Source: Labilithrix sp. (lineage in GTDB: Bacteria; Myxococcota_A; Polyangia; Polyangiales; Polyangiaceae). Taken from it: DNA of 63,040 nucleotides. The first letter of the stretch is position 1. Each line of letters starts with the position of its first letter. Position numbers and translations under genes: made by a program. Positions 9,003 through 17,726 of the stretch are shown here, piece by piece. Location of the stretch: positions 1 through 63,040 of the forward strand of contig JAHBWC010000047.1 in NCBI GenBank assembly GCA_019637225.1, read 5' to 3'. The notes below the pieces were generated by a model. That model was not told where the DNA came from. It ran no database searches and saw nothing but the letters and a program-made list of their open reading frames with translations.

Positions 9003-11324
9003 ATGAGCGACGAGCCGGATCCCGCGGCCGATCCGACGATGGTCGGAGACACCGTCGTCCTGGGGCGGAGCTCGGACGGCGGGCGCGACTCCAGCGGCGC
9101 GCGCCTCGTCGCGGGGCGCTACGCCGTCGAAGGGCTGCTCGGCGCCGGCGGGATGGGCACCGTGTACCTCGCGCACGATCTCGAGCTCGACGAGAGGATC
9201 GCGCTGAAGGTGCTCCAGGGCGACGCCGCCGACCCGCGCCTCTCACTCGAGCTCTTTCGACGCGAGGTGAAGCTCGCCCGCCGCGTGACGCATCCGAACA
9301 TCGCGCGCGTCTTCGACATCGGCGCGACGGCCGACGGGACCTTCCTGACGATGGAGCTCGTCGACGGCGTGTCGCTCGGGTCGATCGCGGGCGAGCCGCT
9401 CGACGCCGGGCAGGCCGCCGAGATCGGGCTCGCGCTCTGCGACGGGCTCACCGCCGCGCACGACGCCGGCATCCTGCATTGCGACCTGAAGCCCGCGAAC
9501 GTCATCGCCGCGCGGGACGGACGTCACGTCATCACCGACTTCGGCGTGGCGCGCGCCCTCCGCGCGTCGAGCTCGCCGTCGAGCGTCCGGCCGCTCGACG
9601 CTCCTATCATCGCCGGGACGCCCGCGTACATGTCGCCGGAGCAGATGGAGGGCAAGCCGCTCGACGAGCGCACCGACCTCTACGCGCTCGGCGCTCTCCT
9701 CTACCGACTCGTCGCCGGCGCATTGCCGTGGAAGAGCGACTCGTTCGCAAAGCTCCTCGCGGCGCGCAGCGCGAGCCCCCCGCCGGATCCACGCGACGCG
9801 CTGCCGAGCATCCCGTCCGTGATGGCCGAGCTCGTCATGAAGTGCCTCGCGCCGGCGCGGAGCGACAGGTTCGCGTCTGCCCGCGAGGTCGCGAGCGCGC
9901 TGCGCGGCGCGCTCACGACGCGCGCGAGGGCCGCGGTGCTCGCGGCGCCCGAGCGATCGCCCATCGCCGTGCTCCCCATCGACGCGACGGACGCCGAGCT
10001 CGACGCTTACCTCGCGGCCGGCATCGGCGACGAGATCGCCGAGCACCTCTCCGCGTCGGAGGAGCTCGCCGTCAAGCCGCGCGCGCTCGTGCGTCGGCTC
10101 GCGAGCGACGCCAACGGGTCGCCCGCGCTCGCGCGCGCGCTCCGCGTCGCGCACGCCGTCTCGGGTCACCTCTCGCGCGAGGGCGATCGACTGAACCTGG
10201 AGCTCAAGCTGATCTCGGTGCCGTCCTGGCGACCGACGCTCACGGCGAGCTTCGACTTCGAGGCCGCGGGCGTCCTCACCGTCGCGCGCCGCGCAGCGCG
10301 GCTCGTCGCGCTCGCGCTCGAGCGAGAGCCGGCCCACGCGCCAGAGTCCCCCGACGCGCCGGCGGACGCGGCCGCGGCGTTCTTGCGCGGCCGGTACCTC
10401 TATCGATCCGGCGACGAGGCGGCGACCGACGCCTTCGCGCGCGCCCACGCGCTGGCGCCGGAGGACGCGCGCATCGCCGGGGCGTACGCGCTGGCGCTCG
10501 TACGCAGCGAGTCGCTCGGCGCGACCTCGCTCGTCCACGCGCGGGCGGTCGCCGATCGAACAGTGGAGCTCGCGCCGAACCTCGCCGAGGGGAGGCTCGC
10601 GCTGGCGCTCGTCAACCTGTACGAGGGCGAGGGCCGCGCGGCCGCCGTCGAGCTCCGACAAGCCTACCGGCTCGACCCCACGAGCGCCGACGTGCTCGGC
10701 TGGATGGGCCGCCTCCTCGTCGAGGTCGGGGCGATCCGCGAGGGGCTCGAGAAGATCGAGCGGGCCCTCGCTCGCGATCCGACGCTCGGGCTCGCGGCCG
10801 AGGCGCGACCGCGCGCGCTCGCGCTCCTCGGCGACTTCACGGCGGCGGTCGCGGCGTTCGACGACACGCGCACGCTCGTCGACGACCGACGCGCGTTCGC
10901 GCTCGGACGACTGCACGCGTGGCGTCCGACCGAAGCCGTCGAGGCGGAGCTCGTCGTCGCGTCGCGCGACGCGACGCGGTCCGCGAGCGCCCGCGCGATC
11001 CTCGGCGCGTTCATCCAGGCCGGGCGCGGGCAGCCGCTCTCCGACGAGATCGCCGAACAGTGTCTCGCCGCACTCCCGGGCGGAGGCGCGCCGCGTCGCG
11101 CCGCTTTCCGGATGCAGCTCCGCGCGGAGCTCTTCGCCGCCACCGGTCGCCGCGCGCTCGCGACGGCCGCGCTCGAGCACCTCGACGAGCAGAGCTTCGT
11201 GGACCTCGCGTGGATCGACGGCTGCCCGGCGCTCCTCCCTCTGCAGGGGAGCGCCGAGCTCGAGCGGCTCCGCCGCGCGACGGCCGCGCGCGCCATGCGT
11301 ATCCGCGAGGCGCTGACGCGGTGA
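9003..11324 (+). CDS. Ser/Thr protein kinase with TolB-like and TPR regions
   Basis: 773 aa. The Hanks-type kinase domain spans about residues 38-300: GAGGMGTVY loop, ALKVL (Lys69), HCDLKPAN (Asp161; Cys in place of the Arg of HRD), DFG (Asp179) and SPEQ. A segment from about 320 (SPIAVLPIDATDAELDAYLA, then GIGDEIAEHLSASEELAV) resembles the TolB-like module that often links bacterial kinases or cyclases to TPRs. The remaining 350 residues are TPR-like helical repeats rich in Ala, Leu and Arg. No transmembrane helix is evident, so it is probably cytosolic. The non-RD catalytic loop suggests activation-loop-independent control. It ends 3 nt before a convergent lipoprotein gene. Confidence 0.9.
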   Translation: MSDEPDPAADPTMVGDTVVLGRSSDGGRDSSGARLVAGRYAVEGLLGAGGMGTVYLAHDLELDERIALKVLQGDAADPRLSLELFRREVKLARRVTHPNIARVFDIGATADGTFLTMELVDGVSLGSIAGEPLDAGQAAEIGLALCDGLTAAHDAGILHCDLKPANVIAARDGRHVITDFGVARALRASSSPSSVRPLDAPIIAGTPAYMSPEQMEGKPLDERTDLYALGALLYRLVAGALPWKSDSFAKLLAARSASPPPDPRDALPSIPSVMAELVMKCLAPARSDRFASAREVASALRGALTTRARAAVLAAPERSPIAVLPIDATDAELDAYLAAGIGDEIAEHLSASEELAVKPRALVRRLASDANGSPALARALRVAHAVSGHLSREGDRLNLELKLISVPSWRPTLTASFDFEAAGVLTVARRAARLVALALEREPAHAPESPDAPADAAAAFLRGRYLYRSGDEAATDAFARAHALAPEDARIAGAYALALVRSESLGATSLVHARAVADRTVELAPNLAEGRLALALVNLYEGEGRAAAVELRQAYRLDPTSADVLGWMGRLLVEVGAIREGLEKIERALARDPTLGLAAEARPRALALLGDFTAAVAAFDDTRTLVDDRRAFALGRLHAWRPTEAVEAELVVASRDATRSASARAILGAFIQAGRGQPLSDEIAEQCLAALPGGGAPRRAAFRMQLRAELFAATGRRALATAALEHLDEQSFVDLAWIDGCPALLPLQGSAELERLRRATAARAMRIREALTR

Positions 11325-11327
11325 GCG

Positions 11328-12107
11328 TCAGCGGCACGCCGCGCCGCGGTTGCACGCGTCGAGCGTCGTGCTGGCCGGGCAGCGCACCCAGTCCTGGCCG
11401 CCGCCCCTGCACCGGTGGACCTCTCCGTTGGCGACGCCGGCGGTGTAGCCGAGGCTGCACTGGCCTCTCGCGACGCTCGTGCCGTTGCCCCTGTTGAAGC
11501 AGGAGCCCGGCGGCGCCGTGGGCGTGTAGGTCGGCACGGGGTCCTTGCAGGCGAGCGGGTTCCCCACGCCGCAGTAGCAGTCGCCGTCGTAGACGCGCTG
11601 CGAGCCGCCGCAGGCCATCGCGCAGACGTCGCTGCGCTTCTGCGCGGTCGGCGTGATCTCCCAGCTCGTGCAGCTCGTCGGGATGATCTGCTGGAGCAGC
11701 GTGCCGATGTAGAGCCCGCAGCCAGCGGCGGTGACCACGGCACGCGACGCGGCTCCGATCGTCACCGGCACGAGGCCGACGCTCGCCGACGCGGCGGTCG
11801 CCGCGACGGTGACGACGAAGTCCGAGCAGGCGTAGGCGCCCGAAGCGTGCGTGGCCGCCTGAACGATCGCGTTCTGCTGCGCGAGCGTCGCGTTGCCGTA
11901 CGTGCAGCTCGTTCGCCACTCGCGGTAGCGGTGGTTGAAGCGGCAGTTGGCGGGATCCTGGCCGAGCGCGTCCTCCGACGACGCGGCCTCCTCGTCCGCA
12001 TCGTCCGACGAGGGGCCGCTCGAGCAGCCGACCGTCGTGGTGAGTCCCAGGAGTCCCGCGAGGAACACACCAGGCGCGAGCTTCTTCACGACGGCGGACA
12101 ATGACAT
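11328..12107 (-). CDS. Cys-rich secreted lipoprotein, unknown function
   Basis: 259 aa from ATG 12107, which has AGGAG 10 nt upstream; a longer in-frame start would add 21 basic residues ahead of the signal peptide. The signal peptide ends in the lipobox LTTTVGC. A Ser/Asp/Glu linker follows, then a mainly Ala/Val/Thr middle region and a C-terminal third rich in cysteines (CAMACGG, CYCGVGNPLAC and similar), suggesting a disulfide-bonded periplasmic or surface domain. No family was recognised. Element 12234-12250, about 126 nt upstream and co-oriented, also occurs upstream of two other genes in the window. Confidence 0.75.
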   Translation of the reverse strand: MSLSAVVKKLAPGVFLAGLLGLTTTVGCSSGPSSDDADEEAASSEDALGQDPANCRFNHRYREWRTSCTYGNATLAQQNAIVQAATHASGAYACSDFVVTVAATAASASVGLVPVTIGAASRAVVTAAGCGLYIGTLLQQIIPTSCTSWEITPTAQKRSDVCAMACGGSQRVYDGDCYCGVGNPLACKDPVPTYTPTAPPGSCFNRGNGTSVARGQCSLGYTAGVANGEVHRCRGGGQDWVRCPASTTLDACNRGAACR

Positions 12108-12233
12108 GGCGTGGATCTCCTGAGCGCGGGGCCGATGTGGCCCGTTCGGATCCCTCCGCAAGCCGCGCACCAGAGCCGGACGGCCGGGACTCCACGTGAT
12201 CTCCGCCGTGGATGGATCCGCGCCGGCTCGAGG

Positions 12234-12250
12234 TGTCGACCGCGGTCCAC
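12234..12250 (-). promoter_or_regulatory. 17-bp element GTGGAC-N4-GTCGACA, copy A
   Basis: On the minus strand GTGGACCGCGGTCGACA. It lies 126 nt upstream of the lipoprotein at 12107 and 37 nt before the divergent gene at 12288. Near-identical copies occur at 13508-13524 and 21908-21924. The half-sites GTGGAC and GTCGAC are 10 bp apart, which would suit a tandem or dimeric regulator. The regulatory role is inferred. Confidence 0.45.
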
Positions 12251-12287
12251 ACCAGCCGAGGCCCGACGCGCGCTATGGTGGAGAGGC

Positions 12288-13475
12288 ATGCGTCCCTCGA
12301 GTGGTCGGCGTCTCTCGTTCGCGCTCGGTGCGCCGGCTGCACTCGTCCTCGCGGTGGGCGCCTGCAACGCGATCCTCGACAACGAGGAGCGGACGCTCCG
12401 ACCGGCGGGCGCCCTCGAGGGCGGCGCGCCCGGCGGCGAGGACGCCGACGCTCCGCCGCTCGTCGCCGAGGACGCCGGGGGCGACGGCTCTTGCTCGAGC
12501 GATCTCCGGACGGACGCGAAGCACTGCGGCCGATGCGATCACGACTGCCTCGGCGGCGCGTGCGAGCTCGGCGTCTGCCAGCCGTTCGTGTTCGCGAAGG
12601 TCACGCGACCGCAGCAGGTGTTCGTCGTCGACGGCGCGCTCTACTTCTCCGACGGCCTCAGCACCGGCGCGGACGGCGGCGTCAGCTGGTGCCCGGTCGA
12701 GGGGCCGTGCGCCAGCCCGCCGAGAATCGCGCTCGGGCCCGGCGCGTTCGGCCTCGCCGTCGACGCCCAGGGACTCGCGATCGCCGCGCCCACCGCCGGC
12801 TTCGTCTACACGTACCCGCTGCGCTTCCCGGCGAGCGTCACCGGACAGCTGCGCGTCGCGGGCGTCGAGCCCGTCGGCGCCGCGCTCGACGCGAACAACG
12901 TCTACTTCACGACGGCCTCCGGCGCCGTCCATCGATGCAACCGCACCACCGGCTGCGGGGGGACCCCGCCGCGCATCGCGACCGGCACGGGACGCGGCGG
13001 CCACCTCGCCGTCGACGCCACGAACGTCTACTGGGCGTCGGACGGATCGGCCGGCGGCGGATGCGACGGTTGCCTCCAGGGCGCGCCGAAGACCGCCACA
13101 GACGCCACGCCGTCGGCGGTCAGCCTTGGGCGGAAGCCGCAGACGTTCTCGATGAACGGGACGCGCCTCTTCTGGACCGGCATCGGCGGAGCTTATGGGG
13201 GCGAGGTGTCGTGGCGCGACGAAGGCGTGGGCGGCAACGAGTTCTTCTACGCGAGGCAGGTCGGCCGGCCGTGGGGCGTCGCGGCCGACGCCGCCGAGGT
13301 GTTCTTCACGATCGCGAGCGACGGGACCGTTCGCCGGTGCCCGCGCGCCGGCTGCGGGAACGCGAGCGAGACCATCGCGACCGCCCAGACCGAGGCGCGG
13401 GGCATCGCCGTCGACGCGAAGGCCGTCTACTGGGCGAGCTTCGCCGACAACGTCGTCATGAAGCTCGCGCGCTGA
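12288..13475 (+). CDS. Secreted lipoprotein with beta-propeller-like repeats
   Basis: 395 aa. The signal peptide ends in LVLAVGAC. An Asp/Gly/Ala linker follows, then a short Cys-rich module (SDLRTDAKHCGRCDHDCLG, then GACELGVC). The rest consists of repeats of the type VDGALYFSD, LDANNVYFTT, VDATNVYWAS and VDAKAVYWAS spaced about 45-55 residues apart, as expected for a propeller. Proteins with this HCGRC...C module and VYWAS repeats are numerous in Polyangia; their function is not established. It is divergent from the lipoprotein at 11328-12107. Confidence 0.75.
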   Translation: MRPSSGRRLSFALGAPAALVLAVGACNAILDNEERTLRPAGALEGGAPGGEDADAPPLVAEDAGGDGSCSSDLRTDAKHCGRCDHDCLGGACELGVCQPFVFAKVTRPQQVFVVDGALYFSDGLSTGADGGVSWCPVEGPCASPPRIALGPGAFGLAVDAQGLAIAAPTAGFVYTYPLRFPASVTGQLRVAGVEPVGAALDANNVYFTTASGAVHRCNRTTGCGGTPPRIATGTGRGGHLAVDATNVYWASDGSAGGGCDGCLQGAPKTATDATPSAVSLGRKPQTFSMNGTRLFWTGIGGAYGGEVSWRDEGVGGNEFFYARQVGRPWGVAADAAEVFFTIASDGTVRRCPRAGCGNASETIATAQTEARGIAVDAKAVYWASFADNVVMKLAR

Positions 13476-13507
13476 GAGGCCTCGCCGTCCGCGCGGCCGA
13501 GGTTGGT

Positions 13508-13524
13508 GTGGACCGTCGTCGACA
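13508..13524 (+). promoter_or_regulatory. 17-bp element GTGGAC-N4-GTCGACA, copy B
   Basis: GTGGACCGTCGTCGACA on the plus strand, 140 nt upstream of the FHA/sigma-54 activator gene and in the same orientation. Together with TCCACAC downstream it can also form a 7-bp stem. See the copies at 12234-12250 and 21908-21924. Confidence 0.45.
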
Positions 13525-13664
13525 GCCGATCCACACGCGGCGGCGTGGCTGGCGCGAAGGCCCGGCGAAGCCGCCGGAGCGCCACCTCCGGGAGGTGGCC
13601 CGCCTCGTGCTCGCACGAATCGGGCAACGGGGGCCCGAGGATCGAGGACAATGTGCAGAGCGCG

Positions 13665-15008
13665 ATGCGAGACGGCGAGACGCAGTTCGGCAGGACCACG
13701 CAGCAACACGAAGCGCCCGTCGCCCTCGTGAGGCATGCGCGCCTCCGCCGTCCTCGGCTCGCGTGGACGGACGCCTACGGCAACCACGAGATCGCCGTCG
13801 AGGGCCGCTGGGTGCTCGGCTCGGCGCCGAACGCCGAGGTCTGCGTCGCGGACCGCGCGGTCTCGCGTCTCCACGGAGAGCTCGATCCCACGCCGGACGG
13901 CCTCTGGTTCCGCGACCTCGGGAGCAAGAACGGCTCGTTCGTCGACGGCATCCGGGTGACGGGCGCGCTCGTGCCCGACGGCGGCACGGTGCGCGTCGGC
14001 TCGACGGCGATCGCCGTCCGCTATGGCGAGGAGCTCGCGGAGGAGCGCATCTGGGGCGCGTCGCAGCTCGGCGAGCTCGTCGGCAGCTCCGAGGTGATGC
14101 GCAAGCTCTTCGCCAAGATCGTCCAGCTCGCGCAGACCGATCTCTCGGTCCTGATCGTCGGCGAGACCGGCACCGGCAAGGAGCTCGTCGCGCGGGCGCT
14201 GCACGACGCGTCCGCGCGCGCGGGGTTCCCGCTCGGCGTGATCGACTGCGCGTCGATGCCCGAGCACTTGCTCGAGTCGGAGCTCTTCGGTCACCGGCGC
14301 GGCGCGTTCACCGGAGCCGATGTCACGCACGAGGGCATCGTCGAGCGGAGCGACGGCGGGACGCTGTTCCTCGACGAGATCGGCGAGCTGCCGCTCGGCG
14401 TCCAGCCGAAGCTCCTCAGGCTCCTCGAGACGCGGACGTTCCGGCGCCTCGGCGAGACCAAGTTCCGCCGCGCGAACGTGCGCTTCGTCGCCGCGACGCA
14501 CCGCGATCTCCGCAAGCTGGTCAACGCGGGCGCGTTCCGCGAGGACCTCTACTTCCGCCTCGCCGTCGCGAGCCTGCCCGTCCCCGCGCTCCGCGAGCGC
14601 GAGGACGACATCCCGCTGCTCGTCGAACGTTTCGCACCGGAGCTGCCCTCCTCGCTCTCGCGCGCCGCGCTCGTGCAGCACGCGCGCTCGCGGGGGTGGC
14701 CCGGCAACGTGCGCGAGCTCCGCAGCTTCGTCCAGCGCGCCGCGGCGCTCGGGACCGTCGAGCCCGAGGACGCCGATCCCGAGCTCGCGCGCTTGCTCCC
14801 GGCGACGCCGGCCGGGCGATCCGAGACGCCCACGCTCGATCTGGACAAGCCGTTCAAGGACGTGCGCGACGGGTGGGTGGAGCACCTCGAACGCGAGTAC
14901 CTTGCGGCTCTGATGAACGCTCACAAGCGCAACGTCTCCGCCGTGGCGCGCGCGGCCGGTCTCGATCGCACCTACGTGCATCGCCTGATCAAGAAGCACG
15001 GGCTGTAG
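13665..15008 (+). CDS. FHA-domain sigma-54-dependent transcriptional activator
   Basis: 447 aa from ATG 13665; a GTG 12 nt upstream preceded by GAGGA is a possible alternative. Domains: an N-terminal FHA domain (about 45-120, with VSRLHGEL and DLGSKNGSFVDG), which binds phosphothreonine. Next comes an AAA+ sigma-54 interaction domain (about 135-360) with Walker A GETGTGKE, the sigma-54 contact loop GAFTGA, and Walker B GGTLFLDEIGE. A C-terminal Fis-type helix-turn-helix follows (NVSAVARAAGLDRTYVHRLIKK). All key motifs are intact. A Ser/Thr kinase starts 57 nt downstream, so kinase-dependent control through the FHA domain is a reasonable inference. Myxobacteria use such FHA activators in stress and developmental responses. 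Confidence 0.92.
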   Translation: MRDGETQFGRTTQQHEAPVALVRHARLRRPRLAWTDAYGNHEIAVEGRWVLGSAPNAEVCVADRAVSRLHGELDPTPDGLWFRDLGSKNGSFVDGIRVTGALVPDGGTVRVGSTAIAVRYGEELAEERIWGASQLGELVGSSEVMRKLFAKIVQLAQTDLSVLIVGETGTGKELVARALHDASARAGFPLGVIDCASMPEHLLESELFGHRRGAFTGADVTHEGIVERSDGGTLFLDEIGELPLGVQPKLLRLLETRTFRRLGETKFRRANVRFVAATHRDLRKLVNAGAFREDLYFRLAVASLPVPALREREDDIPLLVERFAPELPSSLSRAALVQHARSRGWPGNVRELRSFVQRAAALGTVEPEDADPELARLLPATPAGRSETPTLDLDKPFKDVRDGWVEHLEREYLAALMNAHKRNVSAVARAAGLDRTYVHRLIKKHGL

Positions 15009-15064
15009 ATCACGGTCGATGTCCGACTTGACCACGCCAGAGCGGGCTGTGAAGATCGACCGGC

Positions 15065-16699
15065 ATGCCGGCGCTCGTCCGCGAAGGAGAGGTCTTTGCC
15101 GGCAAGTACCGCGTCGAGCGAATCCTCGGCGAGGGTGGCCACGGCCTCGTGTTCGCGGCGCGGAGCCTCGAGCTCGACGAGCGCGTCGCGATCAAGCTGC
15201 TGAAGCGCCTCGGCACGGACGCCACGACGGCGGAGCGTTTCCTCCGTGAGGCGCGCGCCGCGATCCGGATCCGGGGCGACGGAGTCGCCCGCGTCTACGC
15301 GGTCGACGAGCTCGACGGCGACCTCTTCATGGTCATGGAGTACCTCGAGGGCCACGACCTCCGCCGCGAGGTCATGGAGCTCGGCGTCCTCGCGGTGGGC
15401 GACGCCGTCGATTGCATCTTACAAGTATGCGACGTACTCGGGCGCGCCCACGGCATGGGGATCATCCACCGCGACATCAAGTCGGCCAACCTCTTCAGCG
15501 TCGCGCGGCCCGACGGCCGCCGGCAGATCAAGGTGCTCGACTTCGGCATCGCGCGCTCGCTCGATCCCGTCGAGGCGTCGCTGACGCAGGCGCCGCAGAT
15601 GATCGGCTCTCCGCACTACATGGCTCCGGAGCAGGTCGTCGACGGCCGCACGGTCGACGAGCGCACGGACATCTGGGGGCTCGGCGCGACGCTCTTCGAG
15701 CTGCTCGCCGGCGTGACGCCGTTCGGCGGCGGCACGATGCTCCAGCTCCTCTTGCGGCTCCAGACGCAGCCGCCCGACGATCTCCGGCTCCTCCGGCCCG
15801 AGGTGCCCGCCGAGCTCGAGCGCGTCGTCCTCCGCTGCCTCGAGAAGGACCGCGCGCACCGCTTCCCCGACGTCGGCTCGCTCTCGGCCGCGCTCGCGCC
15901 GTTCGCGCGGATCGGCGCGGACCTGACGGTGTCGTCGATGCGCGCGGACGCGAGCGACGCGAGCGATCTCGATCCGACCGTGAACAACGCGCCCGCGAAG
16001 GCGCCGCCGCGAGCCTTGCCGGCGGGCGCTCCGGCGACGGCGTCCACGGTGCGTTCGGCGGGCGCCACCGTGGCGGCGGCGGCAGCGGCGGCGCGGGTCG
16101 AAGCGCCGGGTTCCACCGTGCGCTCGGCCGACCACGGCGCGCCTCCGCCGCGCGCAGAGGACGCCCCGACACGACGAGCCCGCGACGACGCGCGCGCGTG
16201 GCCTCCTCTCTCGCCGATGACGACGGCGGGCCCGGCGGCCGCGACGGCGGCGGCCACGCGGAGCGCTCCGGCGACGGCGTCTCGCGCCACGGCTCCGGTG
16301 CTTCTCGTCGGTGCGATGGCGGTGCTCCTCGGCGTCGTCGCCGTGATGAAGCTGCGCGGCGCTCCCACGCCCGCCGCCGCGGGTGGAGCGGCGACGACGG
16401 CGACGGCGGGCGATCCGGAGCCCGCCGTCGCGGCGCCGGCGGCGACCGCGCCGCTCGCGATGCCTGCGCCGGGCGTCGCCGCCGAGCCTGCCGGCACGGC
16501 AGCGGCGCTCGCCGCGCCTACCGTCGCCGAGCCCGCCCCGGTCCCCGAGCCCGCCGCGATTCCCGAGCGCGCCGCCGCCGCCGACAGCGCAGCCGCTCCC
16601 TCGACGCCTCGCGCGAAGCCCGGAGGGCGAGCCACCGCGCTGAGCGCACGCCCGCCCCGAACGACACCGAGCACGCCCTTGCCGGACGATCGCCAATGA
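15065..16699 (+). CDS. Membrane-anchored Ser/Thr protein kinase
   Basis: 544 aa. The kinase domain spans about residues 13-280: GEGGHGLVF loop, VAIKLL (Lys44), HRDIKSAN (Asp137, RD type), DFG (Asp159) and APEQV. A long Ala/Pro/Thr/Arg linker follows, then one transmembrane helix (APVLLVGAMAVLLGVVAVMKL, about residue 425) and an extracytoplasmic Ala/Pro-rich tail. It lies between an FHA-containing sigma-54 activator and a TPR protein whose ATG overlaps this stop codon (ATGA). The likely job is to sense envelope conditions and phosphorylate the FHA partner; the partner link is inferred from gene order. Confidence 0.92.
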   Translation: MPALVREGEVFAGKYRVERILGEGGHGLVFAARSLELDERVAIKLLKRLGTDATTAERFLREARAAIRIRGDGVARVYAVDELDGDLFMVMEYLEGHDLRREVMELGVLAVGDAVDCILQVCDVLGRAHGMGIIHRDIKSANLFSVARPDGRRQIKVLDFGIARSLDPVEASLTQAPQMIGSPHYMAPEQVVDGRTVDERTDIWGLGATLFELLAGVTPFGGGTMLQLLLRLQTQPPDDLRLLRPEVPAELERVVLRCLEKDRAHRFPDVGSLSAALAPFARIGADLTVSSMRADASDASDLDPTVNNAPAKAPPRALPAGAPATASTVRSAGATVAAAAAAARVEAPGSTVRSADHGAPPPRAEDAPTRRARDDARAWPPLSPMTTAGPAAATAAATRSAPATASRATAPVLLVGAMAVLLGVVAVMKLRGAPTPAAAGGAATTATAGDPEPAVAAPAATAPLAMPAPGVAAEPAGTAAALAAPTVAEPAPVPEPAAIPERAAAADSAAAPSTPRAKPGGRATALSARPPRTTPSTPLPDDRQ

Positions 16700-17658
16700 C
16701 GCGGCCGCGCTACGTCATGGCTCCACGGCGCCTCGCGCTCATCGCCGGCGCGCTCGCCGCGCTCGCCGGCACGTCGCCGGCACGCGCCGCCGACGCCGAA
16801 GCGCAGGCGCTCTTCGACGAGGGCAAGCGCCTCATCGCGCGCGGCGACGTCGCGGCCGCCTGCGAGCGCTTCGAGCGGAGCCAGCGCATCGAGCCCGCGG
16901 GCGGCACGCTGCTCCACCTCGCGAGCTGCCGCGAGAGCGAGGGCAAGACGGCGACCGCCTGGACGCTCTTCAACGAGGCGCTCAGCGCCGCGCGCACCGC
17001 AGGCCGCAAGGATCGCGAGCAGGTCGCGACCGAGCGCATCGCCGCCCTCGAGCGCCAGCTCGTGCGTCTCCGCATCGTCGTGCCTCCCTCCGCGCGCGTC
17101 GCGGGGCTCGGCGTCCTCCGCGACGGCAAGGAGGTCGATGCCGCGGGCTGGGACGTCGCCGTCCCCGTCGATCCCGGCCCGCACGAGGTCGAGGCGCGCG
17201 CGCCCGGCCGGCGCGCGTGGAGCACCCGCGTCGACGCTCGCGCCGGCACCAAGGCCGTCGACGTGGAGGTGCCGGTGCTCGCGCCCGACGAGAGCGCCGA
17301 CGCGCCGCCGCCGCTCCCTCCCCTGGAGGAAGACGCGGGCGACACGCGCCGTACGCTCGCCGTCGTCGCCGCGGGCGTCGGCGTCGTCGGGATCGCGATC
17401 GGCAGCTTCGCGGGGCTCCGATCCATGTCGATGCGCGACGACGCGAACCGGCTCTGCGGAGGGCCGCCTCCCCGCGACTGCCCCCGGGAGGGCGTCGACG
17501 CGGCGGACGACGCGCTGACGTACGGCACCGTCTCCACGGTCGCTTTCGTCGTCGGCGCCGCGGGCCTGGTGGGCGGCGCCGTCCTCTGGTTCACCGCGCC
17601 CACGCAGCGCGCGCTCGCGAGCTCGCTCCTCCGCGGGCGCCTCCTCGTCTCCTTCTGA
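16696..17658 (+). CDS. Secreted TPR/PEGA-type protein coupled to kinase
   Basis: 320 aa. The ATG overlaps the kinase stop codon (ATGA), indicating translational coupling; Met at codon 8 is an alternative start. The signal peptide ends near SPARAADAEAQALF. A TPR-like stretch (about 30-110) includes ALFDEGKRLIARGDVAAACERF and ASCRESEGKTATAWTLF. A PEGA-like carbohydrate-binding-type domain follows (about 115-200), then two hydrophobic helices near residues 225-245 and 280-300. This TPR-PEGA-TM layout is common beside myxobacterial kinases, where it is thought to act as an envelope sensor or partner. That role here is inferred. Confidence 0.8.
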   Translation: MTRPRYVMAPRRLALIAGALAALAGTSPARAADAEAQALFDEGKRLIARGDVAAACERFERSQRIEPAGGTLLHLASCRESEGKTATAWTLFNEALSAARTAGRKDREQVATERIAALERQLVRLRIVVPPSARVAGLGVLRDGKEVDAAGWDVAVPVDPGPHEVEARAPGRRAWSTRVDARAGTKAVDVEVPVLAPDESADAPPPLPPLEEDAGDTRRTLAVVAAGVGVVGIAIGSFAGLRSMSMRDDANRLCGGPPPRDCPREGVDAADDALTYGTVSTVAFVVGAAGLVGGAVLWFTAPTQRALASSLLRGRLLVSF

Positions 17659-17726
17659 GGCCGGCGCGCGAGCGAGCGCCCGCGCCGGGCCTGGGATATC
17701 GTCACGGCCATGAGGGTCGCCGGTCC

